A DNA stretch of 64,000 nt from Pseudomonas sp. S09G 359. GTDB lineage: Bacteria; Pseudomonadota; Gammaproteobacteria; Pseudomonadales; Pseudomonadaceae. Of this stretch, positions 56,822-64,000 are shown one piece after another. Position 1 is the first letter of the stretch. The number at the start of each line of letters is the position of its first letter. The translations under genes and the position numbers were made by a program. The stretch lies in NCBI RefSeq assembly GCF_002843605.1, contig NZ_CP025263.1, forward strand, positions 6,058,501 to 6,122,500, read 5' to 3'. The notes beneath the pieces were generated by a model that was not told where the DNA came from, did not search any database, and was given only the letters and a program-made list of their open reading frames with translations.

Positions 56822-56867
56822 ATCAGCCTTCAGCTTAACGCGTGGGCTGGAGACGCAAGGTCGATGC

Positions 56868-57233
56868 TTACTTCAGCTCGACTTTAGCGCCTGCTTCTTC
56901 CAGTGCTGCTTTGGCTTTGTCAGCTGCGTCTTTGGCAACAGCTTCCAGAACCATGGCAGGAGCGCCGTCAACTACAGCCTTGGCTTCTTTCAGGCCCAGA
57001 CCGGTCAGTTCACGTACTGCCTTGATCACGTTTACTTTCTTCTCGCCAGCTTCCAGCAGCATGACGTTGAATTCGGTTTGCTCTTCAGCAACAGCAGCAA
57101 CAGCGGCTGGGCCAGCGGAAGCAGCGGCAGCGGAAACGCCGAATTTTTCTTCGAAAGCTTTGATCAGCTCAACAACCTGCAGAACCGACATTTCAGCTAC
57201 GGCGTTGAGGATATCGTCTTGGGAGATAGACAT
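56868..57233 (-). CDS. rplL: 50S ribosomal protein L7/L12
   Basis: The protein has 121 residues. The N-terminal dimerisation domain is [20 protein letters not shown], then an Ala-rich hinge and the C-terminal factor-binding domain [18 protein letters not shown]. Multiple copies form the stalk on L10. Confidence 0.98.
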   Translation of the reverse strand: MSISQDDILNAVAEMSVLQVVELIKAFEEKFGVSAAAASAGPAAVAAVAEEQTEFNVMLLEAGEKKVNVIKAVRELTGLGLKEAKAVVDGAPAMVLEAVAKDAADKAKAALEEAGAKVELK

Positions 57234-57311
57234 TGCTGTATTTCCTGAATTGGGGGACGGCCTACGCGGCCATCGAAATAAACAAAAATACGCGAGAGAA
57301 TTTGCTCAGCC

Positions 57312-57812
57312 TTAGGCTGCGGCAGCTTCTTTTTGCTCGCGAACTGCAGCCAGAGTACGAGCCAGCTTGCTGGTAGCGCCTTGAATCACGCTCATCAGCT
57401 GCGAAATAGCTTCGTTACGGGTCGGCAGTGTTGCCAGTACGTCGATTTGGTTAGCTGCGAGGAACTTGCCCTCGAACGCAGCTGCCTTGATCTCGAACTT
57501 ATCCTGACTCTTGGCGAATTCCTTGAACAAACGGGCAGCAGCGCCTGGATGTTCTTTGGAGAACGCGATCAGAGTCGGGCCGGTGAACACGTCGTTGAGG
57601 ACACTGTATTCAGTGTCAGCAACAGCGCGCTTGAGCAGGGTGTTACGTACAACACGTACGTATACGCCAGCTTCACGAGCCTCTTTACGGAGTCCGGTCA
57701 TAGCGCCTACTGTCACACCACGGGCATCAGCCACGACAGCGGACAGAGCAGCTTTGGCAGCCTCGTTGACTTCAGCGACGATGGCCTTCTTGTCTTCGAG
57801 ATTAATTGCCAC
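57312..57812 (-). CDS. rplJ: 50S ribosomal protein L10
   Basis: The protein has 166 residues. The rRNA-binding N-terminal domain and the C-terminal helix that docks L7/L12 dimers are present. The L10-L7/L12 complex is the expected repressor acting on the leader upstream. Confidence 0.98.
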   Translation of the reverse strand: MAINLEDKKAIVAEVNEAAKAALSAVVADARGVTVGAMTGLRKEAREAGVYVRVVRNTLLKRAVADTEYSVLNDVFTGPTLIAFSKEHPGAAARLFKEFAKSQDKFEIKAAAFEGKFLAANQIDVLATLPTRNEAISQLMSVIQGATSKLARTLAAVREQKEAAAA

Positions 57813-57819
57813 GGGTTTA

Positions 57820-57990
57820 ACTCCTGCTTGTTACCGTTTCATCTGGCCTAGGCCGGATGTCGTTTTGGTGTCTGATTCGGTAAGGAACCGGGAGCACCAT
57901 CTGCGTAGGCTTGTGGTTTAAGACTTGCGCCGCCTACGGTCTTGGATAGCCCCCGCCAGGCAGGGACCCCAATTTTTTCCAATTGGCGCA
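57820..57990 (-). ncRNA. L10-leader-like regulatory region upstream of rplJ
   Basis: The 200-base rplA-rplJ gap contains, read leftward, a long stem from gtaggc / gcctac enclosing gcgcaagtcttaaaccacaa, followed by gcagatggtgctcccggttc. This is in the place and style of the L10(L12)4-binding leader. A search with the L10 leader covariance model would decide it. Confidence 0.5.
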
Positions 57991-58012
57991 ATCGCTTGCG
58001 CCAATCTGTGTC

Positions 58013-58708
58013 TTATACGTCCAGCGAGCCTTGGTCGATGACCAGACCTGGGCCCATAGTGGTGCTCAGGGTAACGCGCTTGACGTAGATACCTTTCGAG
58101 GAAGCTGGCTTGATACGCTTCAGATCAGCGATCAGGGCTTCAACGTTTTCCTTCAGCTTGACGGCATCGAAGCCGACTTTGCCAACGGAGGTGTGAATGA
58201 TGCCGTTTTTGTCGGTGCGATAACGAACCTGACCAGCCTTGGCGTTTTTAACCGCGGTAGCTACGTCTGGAGTTACGGTGCCGACTTTAGGGTTAGGCAT
58301 CAGGCCACGTGGACCCAGGATCTGACCCAACTGACCTACAACGCGCATTGCATCCGGGGAAGCAATAACTACGTCATAGTTCAGGTCGCCGCCTTTCATT
58401 TCGGCAGCCAGGTCGTCCATGCCAACGCGATCAGCGCCAGCGGCCAGAGCGGCTTCAGCTGCCGGACCTTGGGTGAAGACAGCAACACGTACAGTCTTGC
58501 CAGTACCGTGTGGCAGCACAGTAGCGCTACGAACGACCTGGTCGGATTTACGTGGGTCAACACCGAGGTTTACAGCAACGTCAACGGACTCGCTGAACTT
58601 GACAGTCGACAGCTCGGTCAGCAGGGCAGCAGCGTCTACAAAGTTGTAGGCCTTGCCTGCTTCGATTTTGCCGGCGATAGCCTTTTGGCGCTTGGTCAGC
58701 TTAGCCAT
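58013..58708 (-). CDS. rplA: 50S ribosomal protein L1
   Basis: The protein has 231 residues, with the conserved [20 protein letters not shown] segment. It binds the L1 stalk of 23S rRNA and, in E. coli, represses the rplK-rplA mRNA. Its start overlaps the rplK stop by one base. Confidence 0.98.
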
Positions 58709-59139
58709 TACACACCCTCCACGTTAAGGCCCATGCTACGAGCAGAACCGGCGATGGTACGCACGGCTGCATCCATATCAGCTGCAGTCAGATCCGCGTT
58801 TTTGGTTTTCGCGATTTCTTCCAGCTGAGCACGAGTTACGGTGCCAACCTTAACGGTGTTAGGACGAGCGGAACCGCTAGTCAGACCAGCAGCTTTCTTC
58901 AACAGAACCGAAGCCGGGGTCGACTTGGTTTCGAAGGTGAAGCTACGGTCGCTGTATACAGTGATGATCACTGGAGTCGGCAGACCTGGCTCAAGACCCT
59001 GAGTACGGGCGTTGAAGGCCTTGCAGAATTCCATGATGTTCACGCCGTGCTGACCCAGAGCTGGACCGACGGGTGGGCTAGGGTTGGCCTGAGCGGCCTT
59101 CACTTGCAGCTTGATGTAAGCGGTAATCTTCTTGGCCAT
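58708..59139 (-). CDS. rplK: 50S ribosomal protein L11
   Basis: The protein has 143 residues, [20 protein letters not shown] at the start, with [20 protein letters not shown]. It forms the GTPase-associated centre and is needed for RelA activation. The start at 59139 is the conserved one, with GGAG upstream. Confidence 0.98.
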
Positions 59140-59214
59140 GAGGCACTCCAATTACGGGTTCGAACGCCTCGAAAGGCTCCCCGGTTACTTGCGCGTTTAT
59201 CCCAGTGACGACAA

Positions 59215-59241
59215 AACCCCACAGCCTAAGGCTGCGGGGTT
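59215..59241 (-). terminator. Terminator after nusG
   Basis: The stem aaccccacagcc / ggctgcggggtt is followed by TTTTG read leftward. It lies 16 bases past the nusG stop and separates secE-nusG from rplKA. Confidence 0.85.
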
Positions 59242-59256
59242 GGGATGCTTGCTCAG

Positions 59257-59790
59257 CTAGACCTTCTCGACCTGGCTGAACTCCAACTCTACCGGAGTAG
59301 AGCGACCGAAAATGAGCACTGCCACTTGGATCCGGCTCTTTTCGTAGTTAACTTCTTCGACGGTGCCGTTGAAATCAGCAAACGGACCATCTGTGACACG
59401 AACAACCTCACCCGGCTCGAACAACGTCTTCGGCTTAGGCTTGTCGCTACCGTCAGCAACACGACGCAGAATCGCTTCTGCCTCTTTGTCAGTGATCGGA
59501 GCAGGCTTATCAGCGGTACCGCCGATGAAACCCATAACACGAGGAGTGTCCTTGACCAAGTGCCAAGTACCTTCGTTCATGTCCATCTGTACCAGCACGT
59601 AGCCAGGGAAGAACTTGCGTTCACTCTTGCGCTTCTGACCATTCCGCATTTCAACCACTTCTTCAGTGGGAACCAGAATTTCGCCGAAGCCATCTTCCAT
59701 GCCTGCCAGCTTTACGCGCTCCAGCAAAGAGCGCATAACATGCTTCTCGTAACCCGAGTAAGCATGCACAACGTACCAACGCTTAGCCAC
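59257..59790 (-). CDS. nusG: Transcription termination/antitermination factor NusG
   Basis: The protein has 177 residues. The NGN domain is [20 protein letters not shown], followed by a KOW domain ([20 protein letters not shown]). It couples RNA polymerase to Rho, S10 and the ribosome. It lies 9 bases after secE. Confidence 0.98.
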   Translation of the reverse strand: MAKRWYVVHAYSGYEKHVMRSLLERVKLAGMEDGFGEILVPTEEVVEMRNGQKRKSERKFFPGYVLVQMDMNEGTWHLVKDTPRVMGFIGGTADKPAPITDKEAEAILRRVADGSDKPKPKTLFEPGEVVRVTDGPFADFNGTVEEVNYEKSRIQVAVLIFGRSTPVELEFSQVEKV

Positions 59791-59799
59791 GGGACACCC

Positions 59800-60168
59800 T
59801 TAGCCAACAATCAAGGAAACAAGCCAGCCGAGCAGGGAATCAAGCCCCCACAACAGCAACGCCATAACCAGAACAACAGCCACAACAATCAACGTGGTCT
59901 GCGTGGTTTCTTGGCGAGTCGGCCAAACGACTTTACGGATTTCGGTGCGAGCTTCCTTTACCAGGACCGCGAAAGACTTGCCTTTGGCAGTCTGCAGGCC
60001 TACAAAGGCAGCTACAGCAGCAAGGGCGAGCAAAGCGAGTACGCGGTACAGGATCGGCGAAGCAGAGTAGTACTGATTGCCAACAACGCCTACGACCACC
60101 AATGCGACCACAGCGAGCCACTTGACGAGATCGAAACGAGAGCTTTGAGCTTCAGCCTTAGGAGTCAT
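59800..60168 (-). CDS. secE: Protein translocase subunit SecE
   Basis: The protein has 122 residues, with two N-terminal hydrophobic segments and a C-terminal third one. The conserved amphipathic EARTEIRKVVWPTRQE hinge precedes the last segment. This is the long gamma-proteobacterial form. It partners SecY. Confidence 0.97.
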   Translation of the reverse strand: MTPKAEAQSSRFDLVKWLAVVALVVVGVVGNQYYSASPILYRVLALLALAAVAAFVGLQTAKGKSFAVLVKEARTEIRKVVWPTRQETTQTTLIVVAVVLVMALLLWGLDSLLGWLVSLIVG

Positions 60169-60213
60169 CTATGAAGATCCTGTGAAAAGAAAGCCAGACA
60201 CACCACGTGAATC

Positions 60214-60289
60214 TGGCAGGTCAGGAGGGAATCGAACCCCCAACCTACGGTTTTGGAGACCGTCGCTCTGCCAATTGAGCTACTGACCT
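60214..60289 (-). tRNA. tRNA-Trp (CCA)
   Basis: A 76-base cloverleaf with encoded CCA, read leftward. The acceptor is aggtcag, the anticodon arm is cggtctccaaaaccg (anticodon CCA) and the T arm contains ggttcgattcc. It lies directly upstream of secE. Confidence 0.96.
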
Positions 60290-60420
60290 AAAACAAAATC
60301 AGGCCGACCATTATGCAGGCCTGAAAAAGACTTTACAACAACCAACCCCACTAGACTTGAAATCACCCAGCAATAAAACCAGGAGCAACACTATCAAGCC
60401 GAGGTAGCTGTTAAAACAAA

Positions 60421-60442
60421 GGCAGATATTTTCATATCTGCC
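60421..60442 (-). terminator. Terminator-like hairpin after tRNA-Thr
   Basis: The stem ggcagata / tatctgcc is followed by TTTGTTTT read leftward. It lies in the 161-base gap between tRNA-Thr and tRNA-Trp and would end the tRNA-Tyr-Gly-Thr transcript. Confidence 0.7.
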
Positions 60443-60450
60443 TTGTTATA

Positions 60451-60526
60451 TGGAGCTCTTGAGCGGATTTGAACCGCTGACCTCACCCTTACCAAGGGTG
60501 TGCTCTACCAACTGAGCTACAAGAGC
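60451..60526 (-). tRNA. tRNA-Thr (GGT)
   Basis: A 76-base cloverleaf with encoded CCA. Its anticodon arm is acccttggtaagggt (anticodon GGT) and its acceptor is gctcttg / caagagc. Confidence 0.96.
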
Positions 60527-60552
60527 GAAACACATTGCACAACCTGCAAACT

Positions 60553-60626
<74 letters not shown>

Positions 60627-60650
60627 GGAGCTTGCAGCTCACGCTAAAAA

Positions 60651-60735
<85 letters not shown>

Positions 60736-60748
60736 TAAGCGAGCCGGC

Positions 60749-60776
60749 ATTCTACATCACGCCGGCCTTCTGTCAA
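60749..60776 (-). promoter_or_regulatory. Sigma70 promoter for the tRNA cluster
   Basis: Read leftward, the site is TTGACA (60776-60771), a 16-base spacer and TAGAAT (60754-60749), followed by a GC-rich start region as in stable-RNA promoters. Confidence 0.85.
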
Positions 60777-60865
60777 GCATTTTCTCATTAAAAATATGAG
60801 GTTAGCTGCGTTGACCTTCGCTTCACGCTGTAGACCGTAAAGGTCTTCACTGCGAAGCGGGCGCC

Positions 60866-60894
60866 ATTCTATGCAAACTATTCGACAGTTGCAA
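60866..60894 (-). promoter_or_regulatory. Second upstream promoter candidate for the tRNA cluster
   Basis: Read leftward, the site is TTGCAA (60894-60889), a 17-base spacer and TAGAAT (60871-60866). It overlaps the 3' end of the SPOR-like gene, giving a tandem promoter layout. Confidence 0.5.
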
Positions 60895-61324
60895 CGCCTT
60901 CGCACAACATTATTTTATGTTTTAACTCATTGAATTCCTTAGCAAGGTTTTCAAACGGCAGATCATCAGCCAGGCGTCGGCTTTCCGGGGCAACCCGCAG
61001 CCAGTAACCCGAGGCTTCAGGCGAGTTCAGCAATTGGACCTTGGCCTTTATATCCAGGCTCAAAAGCCGCTGTTCGACAGACTGCGCCTGGCGCTGATCC
61101 AAAAAACCGCCGATGTACAGGCACGTATTGGCCGAGTCTGATGCCTTTGCTCGATCCCGGCGGACCACCGCATCTGCGGACTCACTGAGCAACCGAATAT
61201 CCTGCTGTGAGCCCTTATAGAGACTCAGGGGCGTGACATCCTTGGCACGCAGCGGCGCTTCTTGCTGATGCCAGATGTAGTAGAAGCCGTTGAGGACGAG
61301 TAAAAGTAAAAACAGCCAACGCAT
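60878..61324 (-). CDS. SPOR-domain-like membrane-anchored protein
   Basis: This 148-residue protein has one N-terminal membrane segment (MRWLFLLLLVLNGFYYIW) and a C-terminal SPOR-like fold (TCLYIGGFLDQRQAQSVEQR then SLDIKAKVQLLN and GYWLRVAP). SPOR domains bind denuded peptidoglycan at division sites. The start at ATG 61324 gives a clean membrane anchor. It lies 7 bases after coaX on the same strand, so it is co-transcribed with birA-coaX. Its specific role is unknown. Confidence 0.8.
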   Translation of the reverse strand: MRWLFLLLLVLNGFYYIWHQQEAPLRAKDVTPLSLYKGSQQDIRLLSESADAVVRRDRAKASDSANTCLYIGGFLDQRQAQSVEQRLLSLDIKAKVQLLNSPEASGYWLRVAPESRRLADDLPFENLAKEFNELKHKIMLCEGVATVE

Positions 61325-61331
61325 AATCACC

Positions 61332-62078
61332 TCAAGACAAAGGGCACGCCATCGCCAACCCGACAAAAATCAGATCAGGCACAAGGCGAGCCTGCGGTAC
61401 CGCATCCGACACCAAATCTGCGTCTCCCCCCGTCAGAAATACGCTGAAGTCATCGCCCCAGTAATTGCGGGCCAATTCCAGCTGAGTCAGCACAAAGCCC
61501 CTGAGCATCAACGTACAGCCGCGCTCGACCGCCTCTACGGTGGTGCGACCCGGGGAGAGACGCTCCAGGGCCCTTTCAGCAGCAGCATCGTCGTAACGTA
61601 TCTTGCGCGTGTGCGTGCGCAGCTGGTTACGCATGAGGGGCATACCCGGGCAAATGAAGCCGCCCAAATGCTCGCCATCTGCGGCAATAAAATCTGCAGT
61701 CGCGGCTGTACCGAAATCAAGCACCAGACAAGCGCCCGATGCCAACTTGAACCCACCCAGCATAGCCAGCCAGCGATCCAGACCAAGGCGCTCGAAATCT
61801 TCGTAGCCATTGCGCACACCACCCATTTCGCGAGCGGAAGCGGCGCAGGAAACGACAACACCAAAAGCCTCTACCAAAGCACCAATCAGCTTGTCCGTTT
61901 CCTCCAGCGCACGCACGCTCACCAACCGGCAACGCGTCAGCAACAGCCCAGGCAGGGCCAGCAGACTTTCAATTAATGCGATGTCCGAACCAGCAACACC
62001 TTCAAAGGCGCTCGCTCGATCCGAATCAAGTACTCGCCATTTGATAAAGCTATTCCCACAGTCGAGCTCAAGAATCAT
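61332..62078 (-). CDS. coaX: Type III pantothenate kinase
   Basis: The protein has 248 residues. The ASKHA nucleotide-binding motifs are [14 protein letters not shown] (phosphate loop), [24 protein letters not shown], and [11 protein letters not shown] (adenosine motif). It phosphorylates pantothenate, the first step of coenzyme A synthesis, and is insensitive to CoA feedback in this family. The ATG at 62078 overlaps the birA stop by 11 bases; a GTG one codon earlier is possible. Confidence 0.93.
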   Translation of the reverse strand: MILELDCGNSFIKWRVLDSDRASAFEGVAGSDIALIESLLALPGLLLTRCRLVSVRALEETDKLIGALVEAFGVVVSCAASAREMGGVRNGYEDFERLGLDRWLAMLGGFKLASGACLVLDFGTAATADFIAADGEHLGGFICPGMPLMRNQLRTHTRKIRYDDAAAERALERLSPGRTTVEAVERGCTLMLRGFVLTQLELARNYWGDDFSVFLTGGDADLVSDAVPQARLVPDLIFVGLAMACPLS

Positions 62079-63027
62079 CACGCAACCTCAGGCTTAACTC
62101 ACCACCACTGTATATTTTCTCAACGCCATCAACACTCAGACGCAACGCGCCCTGACGGTCGACCCCCAGCACAACCCCATCAACCTGGTTGACGCCGGCA
62201 ATAAGGGATACCGTCCTGCCCTGCCAGGCGTGATTTTGCTCCCACTCATCCTGGAGCGCCGCAAAACCGGCCGCCCGGTGTCGGTCCAGATAGCTTTGCA
62301 GTTGCAGACCCAGTTGCGCCACCAGGGCGTTACGATCAACCGGTGAGCCCGTCTCAAGCTGCACTGATGTCCATTGCTGATCAACCTCATCAGCCTTCTG
62401 CATATTCACGTTGATGCCTATCCCAAGGACAACGTGACAGATATCCGCAGGATCCCCAACCAACTCCAGCAAGATCCCGGCAATTTTCTTCTGCCCCACC
62501 AGGACGTCGTTGGGCCACTTCAAGGCAGCCCCCTTCACCCCAGACTCGCGAAGAGCCTGCATAACTGCCAAGCCCACAACGAGGCTTAGACCCTCCAATT
62601 GTCGCAGGCCTTCCTCAATACGTAATACGAGGCTGTAGTAAACGTTCTGGGCGAACGGGCTGACCCACTTTCGACCCCGCCTGCCCCTTCCTGCAGTTTG
62701 CTGCTCCGCAAGCACCAGGAACGGCGCCGCGCACTCTGCATCTACAAGGCGCAAGGCTTGCGCATTGGTAGAGTCGATGGAGTCGGAAATATGAACAGGC
62801 CACGCCAAGGAAGGCGCATTCAACGCAATCGCCTCAGCGTTCAGGAACACCAGGGGCGACGCCAAACGATAGCCCTTGCCACGAACCTTATGGATGGGCA
62901 GGTTCAACTCAGCCTCAAGGTGCTGGAGTTGCTTCCAGACAGCACTGCGACTAACGCCCAGGGCGGCGCCAAGTGCCTCTCCGGAATGGAATCGGCCATC
63001 TTTCAGAAGTTTTAACAACGTCAGCAT
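62068..63027 (-). CDS. birA: BirA: biotin-[acetyl-CoA-carboxylase] ligase and biotin repressor
   Basis: The protein has 319 residues. The N-terminal winged helix is [20 protein letters not shown]. The catalytic biotin loop is [13 protein letters not shown] and [10 protein letters not shown] is intact; a small SH3-like C-terminal domain follows. It biotinylates acetyl-CoA carboxylase and represses biotin synthesis genes. It is the first gene of the birA-coaX-SPOR unit, directly downstream of the rrn operon terminator. Confidence 0.95.
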   Translation of the reverse strand: MLTLLKLLKDGRFHSGEALGAALGVSRSAVWKQLQHLEAELNLPIHKVRGKGYRLASPLVFLNAEAIALNAPSLAWPVHISDSIDSTNAQALRLVDAECAAPFLVLAEQQTAGRGRRGRKWVSPFAQNVYYSLVLRIEEGLRQLEGLSLVVGLAVMQALRESGVKGAALKWPNDVLVGQKKIAGILLELVGDPADICHVVLGIGINVNMQKADEVDQQWTSVQLETGSPVDRNALVAQLGLQLQSYLDRHRAAGFAALQDEWEQNHAWQGRTVSLIAGVNQVDGVVLGVDRQGALRLSVDGVEKIYSGGELSLRLRDDS

Positions 63028-63153
63028 GCAAGTATCGCCTCACAATGAGGCACGCATGATAGCCATGCGCAGGGTCATTGCATAGAAAGGCAGGACTTTA
63101 GCATTGAAGGCCGCCGTAATGAGCCTCTTCGCCCTTTTCGACCGCCCAAAACA

Positions 63154-63185
63154 AAACCCCTGTTTGCGTTAGCAAACAGGGGTTT
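63154..63185 (-). terminator. Terminator of the rrn operon
   Basis: The stem aacccctgtttgc / gcaaacaggggtt has a TTTTG tail read leftward. It lies 12 bases past the 5S gene. Confidence 0.9.
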
Positions 63186-63196
63186 CGGAATTTAAT

Positions 63197-63311
63197 CTTG
63201 ACGATGACCTACTCTCACATGGGGAAACCCCACACTACCATCGGCGATGCATCGTTTCACTACTGAGTTCGGGATGGGATCAGGTGGTTCCAATGCTCTA
63301 TGGTCGTCAAG
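63197..63311 (-). rRNA. rrf: 5S ribosomal RNA
   Basis: Read leftward, the gene contains gaccatagagcattggaacc, the conserved ctgatcccatcccgaactca, and the closing gagagtaggtcatcgtcaa. Ends are within a few bases. Confidence 0.95.
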
Positions 63312-63480
63312 AAATTCGGGTACTGAGTCGTAGCCAGTTGGCTTCGCTTCAGCAAATTGGGTATGTGACAGCTTTCGGTGTTTTGCGAGGTCGAACTTTC
63401 GGTTCATTTCGTCTTCACACACCGCAATCTGATGCTCCTCTTTGTTTCCAAATCAGGAGAAGCAAATTGCTTGGGTGTTA
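63312..63480 (-). other. 5S-23S spacer of the rrn operon
   Basis: About 169 bases between the 23S 3' end and the 5S gene, with no tRNA inside. It is transcribed as part of the rrn operon and removed during processing. Confidence 0.8.

Positions 63481-64000
<520 letters not shown>

Overview
The window looks like a chromosomal segment of a Pseudomonas species of the fluorescens group. The evidence is GC-rich coding sequence, REPIN-type inverted repeats built on a gtgggag..ggcttgc core, and a gene order ssb / YajR-like MFS / uvrA / ferritin / katA / rplQ-rpoA... / rpoBC / secE / tRNAs / birA / rrn that matches, from memory, the P. aeruginosa PA4232-PA4280 block. Species assignment is inference.

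Layout. (1) 1-13.4 kb holds ordinary accessory and housekeeping genes: the 3' end of an Lhr-type helicase, an MscS-family channel, a YdhP/AraJ-type MFS exporter, a ybhP-clsB-ybhN phospholipid operon, an alpha/beta hydrolase overlapping a DUF3182 gene, a GlxA-type AraC regulator divergent from an isochorismatase-family hydrolase, and a trans-aconitate methyltransferase divergent from a LysR regulator. Three REP/REPIN elements lie between these genes. (2) About 13.46-22.5 kb is an AT-rich island inserted between the LysR gene and ssb. It carries a leftward five-gene cassette: NADAR protein, SIS-HAD fusion, phosphoribosyltransferase-like protein, ORC/Cdc6-like P-loop ATPase and an unrecognised 389-residue protein. 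A putative AbiC-type abortive-infection gene lies just upstream, and a truncated integrase-like fragment lies at the right edge. This is the most interesting part of the window, a candidate nucleotide- or NAD-centred anti-phage system. (3) 22.6-29.7 kb holds ssb, a YajR-type MFS gene, uvrA with a LexA-box-like site, a haem-ligand-less bacterioferritin and a small-subunit catalase. (4) 29.9-60.2 kb is the merged transcription/translation supercluster, all on the minus strand. Read in the direction of transcription it runs secE-nusG, rplKA, rplJL, rpoBC, rpsLG-fusA-tuf, the S10 operon, the spc operon with secY, and the alpha operon ending in rplQ. (5) 60.2-64.0 kb holds tRNA-Trp, -Thr, -Gly and -Tyr, a SPOR-like protein, coaX, birA, and the 3' end of an rrn operon (5S and partial 23S).

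In region 4 the expected control elements are visible: sigma70-like promoters for rpsL, rpsJ and the tRNA cluster; an L10-leader-like fold before rplJ; a hairpin with a U run between rplL and rpoB; and terminators after tuf, nusG, rplQ and the tRNAs. Only one tuf gene is present. The tRNA-Thr/tRNA-Trp gap, where a second copy lies in some pseudomonads, is empty.
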